Positions 47,016-56,406 of a DNA stretch of 58,825 nt are shown here, piece by piece. This stretch comes from an uncultured cyanobacterium (GTDB lineage Bacteria > Cyanobacteriota > Cyanobacteriia > Thermostichales > Thermostichaceae). How positions within the stretch are numbered: position 1 is the first letter of the stretch; the number at the start of each line of letters is the position of its first letter. The DNA is taken from the NCBI GenBank assembly GCA_937944885.1, contig CALFBB010000015.1:1-58825 (forward strand), in the 5' to 3' direction. The position numbers and the translations under genes are program-made. Under the pieces are notes generated by a model that saw only the letters and a list, made by a program, of their open reading frames with translations, did not search any database and was not told the origin of the DNA.

Positions 47016-48257
47016 ATGTCCCGTATGAGCAAGCTGACCCGGCGTGCCTTCGCGGCTGCCGCTGTATTGACTGCTGCTGCTTTGACCACCACCCTGTTTC
47101 CCGGTGCTGCTCAGCAAGCTGTTAGAATTGGGGCTCTGATGCCTCTGACCGGCGACCTGCAAGTTTTTGGGGAAAATTGCCTCAACGGTGTGAAACTGGC
47201 TATCGAACAAATCAATGCTGCCGGTGGGATCCTGGGTGCTCCTGCAGAAGTGGTGGTTGCCGATGATCAAACCGCTGCTCAACCGGCCATTGACGGGGCT
47301 CAGCGCCTGGTTACGGTTGAGAAGGTTGCCGGGATTATCGGTGCCCTTGGAAGTGGCAATACCATCCCGGTAGCTACCACTGTTTCGGCCCCCAATCGGA
47401 TCCCGCAGATCTCCCCTGCTTCTACTGCTCCCACCATTACTACCCTTGACGACGACGACTTCCTGTTTCGCACTGTCCCGTCCGATGCCTATCAAGGGGT
47501 AGCCCTGGCCCAGATCACCCGTGAGGAGAACTTAGAAAGATTGGCCATTATCTACATCAACAACGATTACGGTCAAGGGCTGTCTGACAGCTTTACAAAA
47601 GCTTTTGAAGCCCGTGGCGGCACCATTACCGGTGCTGTGCCCTACGAACCTGGTCAAGCTTCCTATCGGGGTGAGCTATCCCAGTTGACCAATGGGGATC
47701 CCGAAGCCTTGGTGTTGATCGGTTACCCAGAAAATGGTGTAGTCATCCTGCGGCAGGCTTTGGAAGAAGGCTTGTTTGACCGGTTTGTCTTCACGGATGG
47801 GATGCGTTCCCCGGATGTGGCCGCTCAGGTGGGGGCCGATCTACTCGAGGGATCCATTGGTGTGTCTCCGCAAGCCCTCACGGATAGCAAAACCTACCAA
47901 TTCTTTGCTGAATCCTACAAAGCGGCTTATGGAGAACTACCTCCTACTCCTTACATCGACACTGCCTACGATGCGGCCTTTGTCCTGGCTCTGGCCATTC
48001 AAAAAGCGGGTAGCACCGATGGAACAGCTATCCGCGATGCACTGCGGGAGGTGGCTAACCCTCCCGGCACCGAGATTCTGCCTGGGGAATGGGAAAAAGC
48101 AGTGGAGCTGATTAGCAAAGGGGAGGACATCTTCTACACCGGTGCTTCTGGCTCGATTAACTTCGACGAAAATGGAGATGTGGCCGGTACCTTTGCCCAC
48201 TGGACTTTTCAAGGGGGCGATGTGGTGGATCTGAAGGTGTTTGAGCCGGAGAGCTAG
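47016..48257 (+). CDS. amino-acid ABC transporter periplasmic binding protein (LivJ/NatB type)
   Basis: 413 aa. N-terminus MSRMSKLTRRAFAAAAVLTA is a signal peptide with an R-R pair; likely cut near GAAQQA (about residue 32). The type I binding fold follows: VRIGALMPLTGDLQVFGENC, GVKLAIEQINAAGGILGAPAE, IIGALGSGNTIPVATTVSAP, PQISPASTAPTI, NDYGQGLSDSFTKAFEARGG and PYIDTAYDAAFVLALAI. Start at ATG 47016 because AGGAGG lies at 47003-47008. Partner of the divergent livG-livF ATPases; likely neutral or branched-chain amino-acid uptake. Confidence 0.93.
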   Translation: MSRMSKLTRRAFAAAAVLTAAALTTTLFPGAAQQAVRIGALMPLTGDLQVFGENCLNGVKLAIEQINAAGGILGAPAEVVVADDQTAAQPAIDGAQRLVTVEKVAGIIGALGSGNTIPVATTVSAPNRIPQISPASTAPTITTLDDDDFLFRTVPSDAYQGVALAQITREENLERLAIIYINNDYGQGLSDSFTKAFEARGGTITGAVPYEPGQASYRGELSQLTNGDPEALVLIGYPENGVVILRQALEEGLFDRFVFTDGMRSPDVAAQVGADLLEGSIGVSPQALTDSKTYQFFAESYKAAYGELPPTPYIDTAYDAAFVLALAIQKAGSTDGTAIRDALREVANPPGTEILPGEWEKAVELISKGEDIFYTGASGSINFDENGDVAGTFAHWTFQGGDVVDLKVFEPES

Positions 48258-48537
48258 GCTCCTGGGTCAGGATTTTCCAGGTTGGGGGGCTTTGGGGATT
48301 CAAGCTAGAGTGCATCTAAGCTCTACCCAAAGCTCTTTTCTCCCCTCAGGAATTGCTGCCAACTGAGAAAACCTCTGGAGTCTCGGGAGAATCAGGGTTC
48401 CTGGGGGGAGGTTTCTTCACTGGCTTTTTCTTGAACAAACAACCGCTAAGCAATACTTGGGAGAAAGCACAGCTTGTTGAAGAGGGGATCCCGGCTATGC
48501 TTGAGTCTCCCTTTGGATTCCCCAAAGTGAACCCATA

Positions 48538-49632
48538 GTGAATTGGTATCGAGATCTGCTGTACCCTTTTCTTTTCTCTGGTCTCAAGGCTGATCCGGAG
48601 ACTCTCAAGGTTCAGCTGTTGTACGCTTTGCACCGGATAGGTACCACCCAAGCTGCCGCCATCCTGAGCGGGTTGGAGCGGCTTTTTTGTTACCGGGATC
48701 CCCGCCTGGAAGTGCAGTTGTGGGGGTTGACCTTCCCCAATCCTATCGGGCTAGCAGCTGGCTTTGATAAGGATGGCTTGGGGCTGGCGGTTTGGCCGAG
48801 CTTGGGGTTTGGCTTTGTGGAGGTGGGCACCGTCACAGCTCAGGCCCAGCCAGGTAACCCCAAACCGCGCCTCTTTCAACTGCCGCAAGATCGAGCAGGG
48901 CTGAATCGCATGGGCTTTAACAACCAAGGGGCTGCTGCCCTAGCCGAACGGCTGCGTCAGTTGCCGCAGCGACGGATCCCCATCGGGATCAACCTGGGTA
49001 AATCCAAGCTCACCCCTTTAGAAGAAGCAGCCAGCGACTACCTGGCCAGCTTTCGCCTGCTCAAAGAGCTAGGGGACTATTTTGTGGTCAATGTCAGCTC
49101 CCCCAATACCCCAGGGCTGCGCTCCCTGCAGGAAAGTGAACGGTTAGAGCCTATCCTGGTGGCTTTGCAGCAGGAGAACCAGGGGCAGAAACCCCTTTTG
49201 GTGAAAATTGCTCCCGATCTGGATTGGCCCCAAATCGATGGGATCCTGGAATTGGCTCAAACCTATCGCCTGGCCGGCATTATAGCCACCAACACCACCC
49301 TACGGCGGGATAACCTGAAGACTCGCTTCCTACCGGGTAGTAGGATCCCAATTACTGAAGAAGCCGGTGGGATCAGTGGTGCCCCGCTGCGGGCCCGTTC
49401 TACCGAGGTGATCCGCTACATTCACCAAGCTAGCCAAGGGAAATTGCCCATCATCGGGGTAGGAGGCATTTTCACCGTGGCAGATGCCCTAGAAAAGCTG
49501 GAGGCCGGGGCTAGCTTGTTGCAGGTGTACACGGGCTGGGTTTATGAAGGGCCGGGTATGCTGCCCCGCCTGCTGCGGGCATTGGCCACTCATCCCAGAG
49601 CTGCTGCAAACTCTACGTTACAGTTCCCCTAG
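48538..49632 (+). CDS. pyrD: dihydroorotate dehydrogenase (quinone), class 2
   Basis: 364-aa FMN enzyme oxidising dihydroorotate to orotate with membrane quinone. N-terminal amphipathic extension ([20 protein letters not shown]) is the class 2 membrane-docking segment. Then [18 protein letters not shown], the [20 protein letters not shown] loop, [31 protein letters not shown] with the class 2 catalytic Ser, LVKIAPDL and the FMN phosphate site [24 protein letters not shown] start at 48538. btpA follows closely on the same strand. Confidence 0.97.
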   Translation: MNWYRDLLYPFLFSGLKADPETLKVQLLYALHRIGTTQAAAILSGLERLFCYRDPRLEVQLWGLTFPNPIGLAAGFDKDGLGLAVWPSLGFGFVEVGTVTAQAQPGNPKPRLFQLPQDRAGLNRMGFNNQGAAALAERLRQLPQRRIPIGINLGKSKLTPLEEAASDYLASFRLLKELGDYFVVNVSSPNTPGLRSLQESERLEPILVALQQENQGQKPLLVKIAPDLDWPQIDGILELAQTYRLAGIIATNTTLRRDNLKTRFLPGSRIPITEEAGGISGAPLRARSTEVIRYIHQASQGKLPIIGVGGIFTVADALEKLEAGASLLQVYTGWVYEGPGMLPRLLRALATHPRAAANSTLQFP

Positions 49633-49695
49633 AGAATGCCGACATCGGTAAGATCCAGTCGTAAGATCGTGAGGAATTCCTGTGAGAGCTTACCG

Positions 49696-50577
49696 GTGAA
49701 CCTGCTGCAACATCTTTTCAAGACCCCCCATCCGGTTATCGGGGTGGTTCATCTGTTGCCGCTGCCCACATCTCCCCGCTGGGGAGGCGATTTGGAACGG
49801 GTTATTGCTCAGGCGGAGCAGGCAGCAACAGCCCTGGCGGCAGGAGGTGTGGACGGGCTCATTGTCGAAAACTTTTACGATGCCCCTTTTGCCAAAGACC
49901 GGGTGGATGCGGCTGTGGTCAGTGCCATGACCGTCGTGGTACAGCGGTTGAAAACCTTGGTCTCCCTACCTTTGGGCATCAACGTCTTGCGCAACGATGG
50001 CTACAGTGCCTTGGCGATTGCGGCTTGTGTCGGGGCCCAGTTTATTCGGGTCAATGTGCTCTCAGGAGTGATGGCTACAGATCAAGGGATCATCGAGGGA
50101 GATGCTCACCGTTTGATGCGCTACCGCCGTGAGCTCGGGGCTGATGTCAAAGTCTTTGCCGATGTGTTGGTCAAACATGCCCAGCCCCTCAGCCCTGTGG
50201 GTCTTTCCGCTGCCATTAGCGACACGGTGGAGCGGGGCTTGGCCGATGCCATTATTCTCTCCGGTTGGGCGACAGGTAACCCGCCCCTTTTTGAAGAGCT
50301 AGAGCTGGCCCGTACTGCTGCCCCCCATGTGCCCTTGTTCATCGGCTCAGGGGCTACCGCAGAAAATATTGGCAGTTTGATCCGGCGGGCAGATGGGGTG
50401 ATTGTGGCCAGTTCCCTGAAGCGAACTTCCCGCTCTACAGGGGTTCCAACTGGCTACGGGGATCCCTTTCCCCTGATCGACCCGATTCGGGTGCGGGAGT
50501 TTGTGGAAGCTTTGCACCTTGGAGTACGGGAGAGAGTTGCCAACCACTCCTACGCAGCTACCCCTGGTTCTGGGTGA
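49696..50577 (+). CDS. btpA: BtpA family protein (photosystem I biogenesis)
   Basis: 293-aa TIM-barrel protein of the BtpA/SgcQ family. In Synechocystis BtpA is a peripheral thylakoid protein needed to stabilise photosystem I reaction-centre proteins. Seen: VIGVVHLLPLPTSPRWGGDL, GVDGLIVENFYDAPF, LGINVLRNDGYSALAIA, GAQFIRVNVLSGVMATDQGI and FIGSGATAENI. GTG at 49696 (MNLLQHLFKTPHP) gives the usual family N-terminus; the frame begins at ATG 49636, which would add 20 residues. It follows pyrD within 64 bases and precedes a GGDEF gene by 15. Confidence 0.93.
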   Translation: MNLLQHLFKTPHPVIGVVHLLPLPTSPRWGGDLERVIAQAEQAATALAAGGVDGLIVENFYDAPFAKDRVDAAVVSAMTVVVQRLKTLVSLPLGINVLRNDGYSALAIAACVGAQFIRVNVLSGVMATDQGIIEGDAHRLMRYRRELGADVKVFADVLVKHAQPLSPVGLSAAISDTVERGLADAIILSGWATGNPPLFEELELARTAAPHVPLFIGSGATAENIGSLIRRADGVIVASSLKRTSRSTGVPTGYGDPFPLIDPIRVREFVEALHLGVRERVANHSYAATPGSG

Positions 50578-50592
50578 GGCTTTTCTGGCAGC

Positions 50593-51711
50593 ATGCAACT
50601 TGACGACCTCCAACCCCAACTGACCGGCCAAACCCCTGAGGAGAGTGATCCTCTGCAGGAGGCGTCTTCCTGGTTTGTTCTCGATCAAACCCCACGCATT
50701 TTGGTGGTGGATGATGATCCTGTGAGTCGTAGACACATCAGCGAGGTGTTGCAACAAGCGGACTACCAGGTGAACACCTCGGATCATGGCCGCTCCGCTT
50801 TAGAATATCTGCAAAGCTTGGAAGAAGGGCAACTGCCCAATCTGATCATCTGCGATTGGGTGATGCCAGAGCTATCAGGGGTAGAGCTGTGTCGTCGCCT
50901 CAAGAGGTCCGCCCAGGGCCAATTGATTTACTTCATTTTGCTTACGGCCCGCTCCGGGATTGAGGATCGCGTCCAAGGGTTGGATGCGGGGGCAGATGAG
51001 TTTCTTGTCAAACCGGTTGACCCCGATGAACTGCGGGCACGCGTACGGGCAGGACTGCGCCTCCAACGACTCACCCAAGCCTTGGCCCAAGCCAATCGAC
51101 AACTGCAGGCTCGCAACGAGCTGTTGGAGTCTCTGTCTTTAACGGATCCCTTAACGGGGGTGTTGAATCGACGCGCCCTGGATCAGGCTTTGCCCCATTT
51201 GCTCAAGCAGGTGGGACCTCGTTTCGGGGAAGCTCGCTACCGCTACCTTTGCCTATTGATGATGGATGTGGATCACTTCAAACAGGTGAACGATACCTAC
51301 GGCCATTACATTGGCGACTGCGTGTTACAGGCCATCACCGGGCGACTGCAAAATCAATTGCGCCCCTCCAGCCTGCTCTACCGCTACGGAGGGGAAGAAT
51401 TTGTTTGTATTACACCAGGGCTCAACCCCTCTCGCAGCTATCGTTACGCCGAATCGTTGCGGCGGGTGATTGCCAATCATCCCATTGCTATTTCCCCCAA
51501 GCGCAGCTTACCCATTACCATTAGCATTGGTGGGGTTGTAATCAGTGAAGACCATCCTTTAGAACCCCAAGCTGCTCTGCAACGGGCCGACCAAGCCCTC
51601 TATCAAGCCAAACAGGCAGGGCGGAACCGAGTTATCTTTAGCTCATCCTTAGACACAACTCCTCAAGGGAACTTGGGTCAGAACAGTAACCTCACTCAAC
51701 TAGGCAAGTAA
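50593..51711 (+). CDS. response regulator with GGDEF diguanylate cyclase domain
   Basis: 372 aa. Receiver domain at about residues 35-155: ILVVDDDP, phospho-acceptor Asp in LIICDWVMPELSG, LLTARS and the conserved Lys in FLVKPVDPDE. A coiled linker follows, then GGDEF (about 185-355) with SLTDPLTGVLNRRALDQ, MMDVDHFKQVNDTYGH and the active-site YRYGGEEF. The R-x-x-D inhibitory site is not kept (RPSS at that place), so product feedback through this site is unlikely. It makes c-di-GMP on phosphorylation. 15 bases behind btpA and likely cotranscribed. Confidence 0.93.
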   Translation: MQLDDLQPQLTGQTPEESDPLQEASSWFVLDQTPRILVVDDDPVSRRHISEVLQQADYQVNTSDHGRSALEYLQSLEEGQLPNLIICDWVMPELSGVELCRRLKRSAQGQLIYFILLTARSGIEDRVQGLDAGADEFLVKPVDPDELRARVRAGLRLQRLTQALAQANRQLQARNELLESLSLTDPLTGVLNRRALDQALPHLLKQVGPRFGEARYRYLCLLMMDVDHFKQVNDTYGHYIGDCVLQAITGRLQNQLRPSSLLYRYGGEEFVCITPGLNPSRSYRYAESLRRVIANHPIAISPKRSLPITISIGGVVISEDHPLEPQAALQRADQALYQAKQAGRNRVIFSSSLDTTPQGNLGQNSNLTQLGK

Positions 51712-51901
51712 CTTAAATAATCTGAAGGTAGTGCTAGAGGGGGAATGAGAGCCAAGCTTATCCGCTCCTTTTCTTCTCTCGATTCGCGGTGTTACAGCCA
51801 GCAAAACCTCCGTGGACAGCTGCGAAGTTATCCCCACTGACGTGAAGATGGGCTTACGGAGCATACGGCTGCACCAGCATGGCTTAGGAATCCGATGGGA
51901 G

Positions 51902-52648
51902 CTATCTGCCAAACCGCCGCTGCCGAGACTGGTAGCTGAGCAAGGCTTGGTGAAAGGCAGCCCGGTCAAAATCCGGCCACAGGATGGGGGTAAAGTACTG
52001 CTCAGTGTAGGCCATCTGCCAGAGTAAAAAGTTGCTGATGCGCATCTCGCCACTGGTGCGAATCAACAGGTCGGGATCCGATAGGCCGGTGGTGTAGAGA
52101 AACTGAGAAAACAAGGCCTCATCGATTTGATCCGGTTGCAAAAGTCCCTGCTGCACTAGGGTGGCAATAGAACGACAGGCTTGCAGGATTTCCTGTCGAC
52201 CGCCGTAGTTGAGGGCTACCGTCAAACAAATGCCCTGATTGTGGCGGGTGCTCTCCACCGCGTGCAGAATGGTGTCTTGCAATGACGTAGGTAATGCCGA
52301 CAGTTGACCGGCAAATTGAATGCGTACCCCCTGTTGCACCATTTCCGGCAGTTCCTGCCAGAGTACCTGCTCAAACAGGGCCATGAGAAAATCGACTTCC
52401 TCGTGGGCCCTCCCCCAGTTTTCGGTGGAAAAAGCGTAAGCGGTTAAAGCAGGGATCCCCCAATCATCACAGCAGCGCAGCAGCTCCTTCAGGGCCGAGA
52501 CCCCCTGTTGGTGTCCAAAGCTGCGGGGCAATCCTCGTTTTTGCGCCCAACGACCGTTACCATCCATCACTACCGCCACATGCCGGGGCAACAATTCCCG
52601 ATCGAGATCGGCAGGCAGCTGCGAAAGATGAGCAGATGAAAGGGTCAT
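51902..52648 (-). CDS. uppS: isoprenyl (undecaprenyl) diphosphate synthase
   Basis: 248-aa cis-prenyltransferase making the polyprenyl carrier lipid for peptidoglycan and polysaccharides. Seen: [27 protein letters not shown] (catalytic Asp and FPP site), [30 protein letters not shown] and the C-terminal [27 protein letters not shown]. The start lies 5 bases after the cdaA stop, so the two are cotranscribed. Confidence 0.97.
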   Translation of the reverse strand: MTLSSAHLSQLPADLDRELLPRHVAVVMDGNGRWAQKRGLPRSFGHQQGVSALKELLRCCDDWGIPALTAYAFSTENWGRAHEEVDFLMALFEQVLWQELPEMVQQGVRIQFAGQLSALPTSLQDTILHAVESTRHNQGICLTVALNYGGRQEILQACRSIATLVQQGLLQPDQIDEALFSQFLYTTGLSDPDLLIRTSGEMRISNFLLWQMAYTEQYFTPILWPDFDRAAFHQALLSYQSRQRRFGR

Positions 52649-52653
52649 GCGGC

Positions 52654-53568
52654 TTATTCTTTGGGAAGAGTTTTTTCAGATTTGCAAGGTAATAGATCCT
52701 GTCGGGATCCCCACCAGCGGCGCAGTCTATCCTGAAGCCAGGACTGCAACCCAAATCTTTTTGGGGGTACTTCCCGCTTGGTGCTACGGCTGGCGCGTAA
52801 CCGTTCAACCAGCAGCTCTTTGAGCTTGGCACTGTTCAGGAGTCGTTTTAGACACCCTCCTTCCGCCAGAGAGATGGATCCCGTCTCCTCTGAGACTACG
52901 ATACACAAGCAATTGGTTTGTTCAGTGATCCCCATTGCTGCCCGGTGCCGTGTTCCCAACTGCCGGGAGGCCCCCTGCTTTGAAACCGGTAAGATTACCC
53001 CTGCCGACCGGATGCGATCCCGATGGATGATCACGGCTCCATCATGGAGCAAGGTTGAGGTTTGAAAAATGGTCTGTAGGAGCTCCCGCGACACCCGCGC
53101 CTGCAGGAGCACCCCTTTGTCGGTAAACACCCGGGAATCAATGGGTTGATCCGGCTCAATCACAATCAACGCACCTGTTCGATTTTGAGAGAGTTCTCGC
53201 ACCGCCTGTACCAACTCCTCCAGTAATTTCTCGTCAGGATCATCCTCATGTTGTCCTGGGTTGTCTGGCCCTTCAATGTAGATGAACTTGGCCAACTGTT
53301 CCAGGAGCCGGCGAAACTCCGGTTGAAACAGCACCCCCATTGCTACCGCTGTGCCCACCAACAACCGATCCAAAATCAGGTTGACCAGCGGTAGAGGAGT
53401 CGTAACCAGGAATAATACCAACAATAGGATAAACCCCCTTACCAGCACCCCGGCGCGACTTTCACGGGTGTAGTAAAGAGCCAGCGCCAACAACAAGACT
53501 GCCAAGGCCCAGTCTAGAAGGCTGAGAAGGTTAAATTGCTGTAGCCAAGCCCATATGGCCGCCAGCAT
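52654..53568 (-). CDS. cdaA: membrane diadenylate cyclase CdaA
   Basis: 304-aa c-di-AMP synthase. Three N-terminal helices (about 10-35, 38-58, 62-82) precede the DAC domain: [14 protein letters not shown] holds the D-G-A motif, [10 protein letters not shown] the R-H-R motif, and [15 protein letters not shown] follows. c-di-AMP controls osmolyte/K+ balance and, in cyanobacteria, night survival. Order lysA-cdaA-uppS is common in cyanobacteria and links the cyclase to cell-wall precursor genes. A basic tail of about 35 residues closes the protein. Confidence 0.96.
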   Translation of the reverse strand: MLAAIWAWLQQFNLLSLLDWALAVLLLALALYYTRESRAGVLVRGFILLLVLFLVTTPLPLVNLILDRLLVGTAVAMGVLFQPEFRRLLEQLAKFIYIEGPDNPGQHEDDPDEKLLEELVQAVRELSQNRTGALIVIEPDQPIDSRVFTDKGVLLQARVSRELLQTIFQTSTLLHDGAVIIHRDRIRSAGVILPVSKQGASRQLGTRHRAAMGITEQTNCLCIVVSEETGSISLAEGGCLKRLLNSAKLKELLVERLRASRSTKREVPPKRFGLQSWLQDRLRRWWGSRQDLLPCKSEKTLPKE

Positions 53569-53718
53569 GGCGAAAAACCCCGTTCACGCTCCTCTCGTTG
53601 CGGCCTGCCCTGTCCCAGAACCTTCAGACCTGCAGCCCCCTGACCAGCCTACCATTCACCCCCACCGGCTTACCTTTGCTCTGGGCGACAAACGCTCAAT
53701 TGCGACCCCTCTTCCCCT

Positions 53719-55128
53719 TCAGCACAGCAACCGCTCCGGCAGAAGGTCTTGACGGATTAAATCTGCATACGTTTCTCGTTGCAGAATTAGCTGGGCCTGT
53801 CCTTCTGCAACCAACACAGCTGCCGGTCGAGGAAAGCGGTTGTAGTTGGAGGCCATGCTGCAGTTGTAGGCACCTGTAGCCAGAACCACCAAAATCTCCC
53901 CCGCCACCGGATCGGGTAAGCGGATATCCTTAAGCAACAGATCCCCCGATTCGCAGTGCTTGCCTGCAACTGTGACAACTTGGGTAGGCTCAGCTTGCGG
54001 TCGGTTGGCCAAAAGCGCTGTGTAGCGGGCTTGATAGGTAATCGGGCGAGGGTTGTCAGACATACCACCGTCAATGGTGATGTAGAGGCGTCCTTCAGGC
54101 AGGTCCTCACTGGCAGGGATCCTTTTTTGGCCTCCCAAGGTGTAGGCGGTAACAGCTGCCGGCCCGATCAGAGAACGGCCTGGTTCACAGAGCAGCTTGG
54201 GTAAAGGGATCCCGGCTCCTGCAAACTCCTGTTCGACAGCGGTAGCCACCGTTTCTACCCACGCTGGAATCGACGGGGGATCATCCGACTCCACATAGCG
54301 GATCCCGAGGCCCCCACCCACATTCAGTTCTTGCAAAGGCAACCCTTCGTCTAGCCCTTGCTGCCAGATTTGGGCCAGTACTCCCACCAAATCCCGATGA
54401 CCTTGCAGATCAAAAATCTGGGATCCGATGTGGGCATGCAACCCAACACACTGCAACTGAGGGTGCCGGCCGAGGAACTCGAATACCTCTGGCAATTGAA
54501 ACCGGCCAATACCGAACTTGCTGTCGGTTTGTCCGGTGCGGATGTACTCGTGGGTGTGCACATCGATGCCAGGGTTGACTCTTAGGAGCAGTCGGGCCGA
54601 TTGGGCTGAGGTGGCTAGGACTGCCAGTTGCTCCAGCTCAAACAAGCTGTCGGCTACCAGGGTGCAACCCACCTCAAGTGCCATTTTCAGCTCATCCACT
54701 GATTTGGCATTGCCATGCAAGTAAAGATGCTCTCCCTTGGCTCCCGCTTGCAGAGCCGTGTACAACTCTCCGCCCGAGGCCACATCCAATCCCAAGCCTT
54801 CCTGCAAAGCCAAGGCACAGATGGCCAAACAGTTCCAGGCTTTTGTAGCATATAGAACCTGGGAGCGGCCCCGGTAGCACTGGGCTAGAGTATCCCGGTA
54901 AAGCTGGCAAGCCCGCCGCAGCGTCCATTCGTCCAGAATATACAAGGGTGAGCCGAACCGTTGCACCAATTCCACCACGTCACAGCCTCCGATTTCTAGG
55001 TGTCCCTGGCTGTTGGTACGGCTGGTTAAGGGATGTAAAGACTGATTGGGAGAAACAACCGAGGCTGCTTGGATGGAGCTACCGAGAGTAGAAACCATAG
55101 GGGAGTAATGAAGACTGTCTTTCACCAT
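53719..55128 (-). CDS. lysA: diaminopimelate decarboxylase
   Basis: 469-aa PLP fold-type III decarboxylase (meso-DAP to lysine). Seen: FGSPLYILDEWTLR, the PLP lysine in YATKAWNCLAI, GNAKSVDELKMAL, HAHIGSQI, NVGGGLGIRY, the LLCEPGRSLIGPA substrate site and CESGDLLL near the C-terminus with the partner-chain Cys. ATG at 55128 is chosen because AGAGAAA lies in front; ATG 55098 and the frame start 55164 are alternatives. A folded leader sits at 55147-55201. Confidence 0.95.
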   Translation of the reverse strand: MVKDSLHYSPMVSTLGSSIQAASVVSPNQSLHPLTSRTNSQGHLEIGGCDVVELVQRFGSPLYILDEWTLRRACQLYRDTLAQCYRGRSQVLYATKAWNCLAICALALQEGLGLDVASGGELYTALQAGAKGEHLYLHGNAKSVDELKMALEVGCTLVADSLFELEQLAVLATSAQSARLLLRVNPGIDVHTHEYIRTGQTDSKFGIGRFQLPEVFEFLGRHPQLQCVGLHAHIGSQIFDLQGHRDLVGVLAQIWQQGLDEGLPLQELNVGGGLGIRYVESDDPPSIPAWVETVATAVEQEFAGAGIPLPKLLCEPGRSLIGPAAVTAYTLGGQKRIPASEDLPEGRLYITIDGGMSDNPRPITYQARYTALLANRPQAEPTQVVTVAGKHCESGDLLLKDIRLPDPVAGEILVVLATGAYNCSMASNYNRFPRPAAVLVAEGQAQLILQRETYADLIRQDLLPERLLC

Positions 55129-55146
55129 ATCAAGTTTCTCTGGCCT

Positions 55147-55201
55147 GAGAGCTAGCCCTCGCAAAGAGAACCAGATGAGGTTCAGCCCTCTAGCGACTCT
55201 C
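55147..55201 (-). promoter_or_regulatory. structured leader RNA upstream of lysA
   Basis: On the minus strand an outer helix GAGAG/CTCTC continues into GCTAG/CTAGC, and an inner hairpin GAACC-TCATCT-GGTTC lies inside, with AGGGCT and TCTTTGCGAGGG as internal strands. The element ends 19 bases before the lysA ATG. It is compact enough for a cis-regulatory RNA. It does not fit the L-box lysine riboswitch or any class I can name. Confidence 0.45.
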
Positions 55202-55246
55202 GATCAACACCAACACTTTCTGCTAAGATGGGAAGCCTGAATGAAT

Positions 55247-55332
55247 GGGTCGATGCCCGAGGGGTTAAAGGGGGCGGACTGTAAATCCGCTGGCTTACGC
55301 CTACGTTGGTTCAAATCCAACTCGGCCCACCA
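55247..55332 (+). tRNA. tRNA-Tyr (GUA)
   Basis: Acceptor GGGTCGA pairs with TCGGCCC (one G-U); anticodon arm GCGGACTGTAAATCCGC gives anticodon GTA; a long variable arm (TGGCTTACGCCTA) as expected for bacterial tRNA-Tyr; T-arm GTTGGTTCAAATCCAAC. CCA (55330-55332) is encoded. Confidence 0.96.
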
Positions 55333-55341
55333 TCCACAATT

Positions 55342-55413
55342 GCCCACGTGGCTCAGTGGTAGAGCACCCCCTTGGTAAGGGGGAGGTCACGAGTTCAATC
55401 CTCGTCGTGGGCT
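55342..55413 (+). tRNA. tRNA-Thr (GGU)
   Basis: 72 nt. Acceptor GCCCACG / CGTGGGC, D-arm GCTCAGTGGTAGAGC, anticodon arm CCCCCTTGGTAAGGGGG with anticodon GGT, T-arm TCACGAGTTCAATCCTCGT. CCA is not encoded (TTTT follows). Nine bases separate it from tRNA-Tyr; probably one transcript. Confidence 0.96.
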
Positions 55414-55451
55414 TTTCCAACCTTCCCATGGATCATCACCGGGGTGAGTTC

Positions 55452-56171
55452 TTATTGCAACAGGGCTGCTCCCCAAGCAAACAGACCATCCACCAGCAAC
55501 GTATTCAAAACAGCTCCGGCAAAAGCCCAATGGTGCAACCGCCGGGATCCCTGAATCCTCCAGAGGCCAACCCCCAGCAGCAGGAGGCCCAAGCCTATTC
55601 CCCAGCTCAGTCCCGCCGGAGTGGCCATTTTCTCCAAAGCAGCCATGAAGGGAATTACCGCTTGATCCAAACGATCAAACTGCATCGCCTGCCGCCACTC
55701 CGGTAGCAACCCAACGGAATGAATATAGAGATCGGTAATCGCTGTACCCAAGAGAGAACCAAGATAAAACCAAGTGCCGATGCGGGCAAACCGTTGCCGC
55801 ATTCCCCAGGCTACAAGCGGGATCCCTAGAGACTCTACTGGCATATGCCATAGGGGCTCAAACCGCAACCAACCCCAGTAGAGGGATCCGGCCAGCCAAG
55901 TCAAGGTAAAACCGTAGAGCAAGTCCCCCCAGATGCGGGTGCGGGGTTGGGAGTAGAGATGCAAACTTAGGCCTAGCCAACCCAAAGACAACACCAAACT
56001 CACCCAAGGAGCATAGCGCACCAGGGGCGCTTGCAAGAAAACCGGCAGGCACACCAGGAGGGCCGCCATCAGCCCCATGGTATGGGCGGACTTGAAGCGT
56101 TTTTCCCAGTTCAGGGGACGAGAGGCCAGTCCACTCAGACTTTGGGGCGATAAGAAAGGTGTAGAAGACAA
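55452..56171 (-). CDS. DUF3120 integral membrane protein
   Basis: 239 aa with about six hydrophobic helices (roughly 32-50, 55-72, 82-100, 108-125, 135-150, 185-205, plus one at the C-terminus). LAGSLYWGWLRFEPLWHMPVESLG and GTWFYLGSLLGTAITDLYIH are the conserved core of a family restricted, as far as I know, to cyanobacteria. Function not known. TTG start at 56171 is the frame start and uncertain. It converges on tRNA-Thr. Confidence 0.85.
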   Translation of the reverse strand: MSSTPFLSPQSLSGLASRPLNWEKRFKSAHTMGLMAALLVCLPVFLQAPLVRYAPWVSLVLSLGWLGLSLHLYSQPRTRIWGDLLYGFTLTWLAGSLYWGWLRFEPLWHMPVESLGIPLVAWGMRQRFARIGTWFYLGSLLGTAITDLYIHSVGLLPEWRQAMQFDRLDQAVIPFMAALEKMATPAGLSWGIGLGLLLLGVGLWRIQGSRRLHHWAFAGAVLNTLLVDGLFAWGAALLQ

Positions 56172-56406
56172 AATGCAATATTAAAAACCTTTACATCAGT
56201 TAACATAACATTTTCCTTGCCCACACCTGAGCTGAAGTTTTCCTTAAGCTATCTGCGGCATTTTCCTCTTAAGGGAGGGTTGAAGGAAGGATTCACAGGG
56301 GGATGTCTGCTCAGCCAAGGGATGGCTGGGCTCTGAATTGGCAGGTCGCCGCCTGAAATGGCAGGGTGAAAAGGGGAAGAGGTTCATCGAAATAGGAGGA
56401 AGCCAC

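Noticed and set aside
48353-48538. 61-codon ORF ahead of pyrD
   Set aside because: Gly/Phe-rich chance frame; it ends at the pyrD start but has no family feature or ribosome-binding site.
55147-55201. TPP riboswitch before lysA
   Set aside because: TGAACCTCATCTGG resembles the TPP 3' half, but the GGATAATGCCAGCG part and a paired CTGAGA at the right place are missing, and the gene is not for thiamine.
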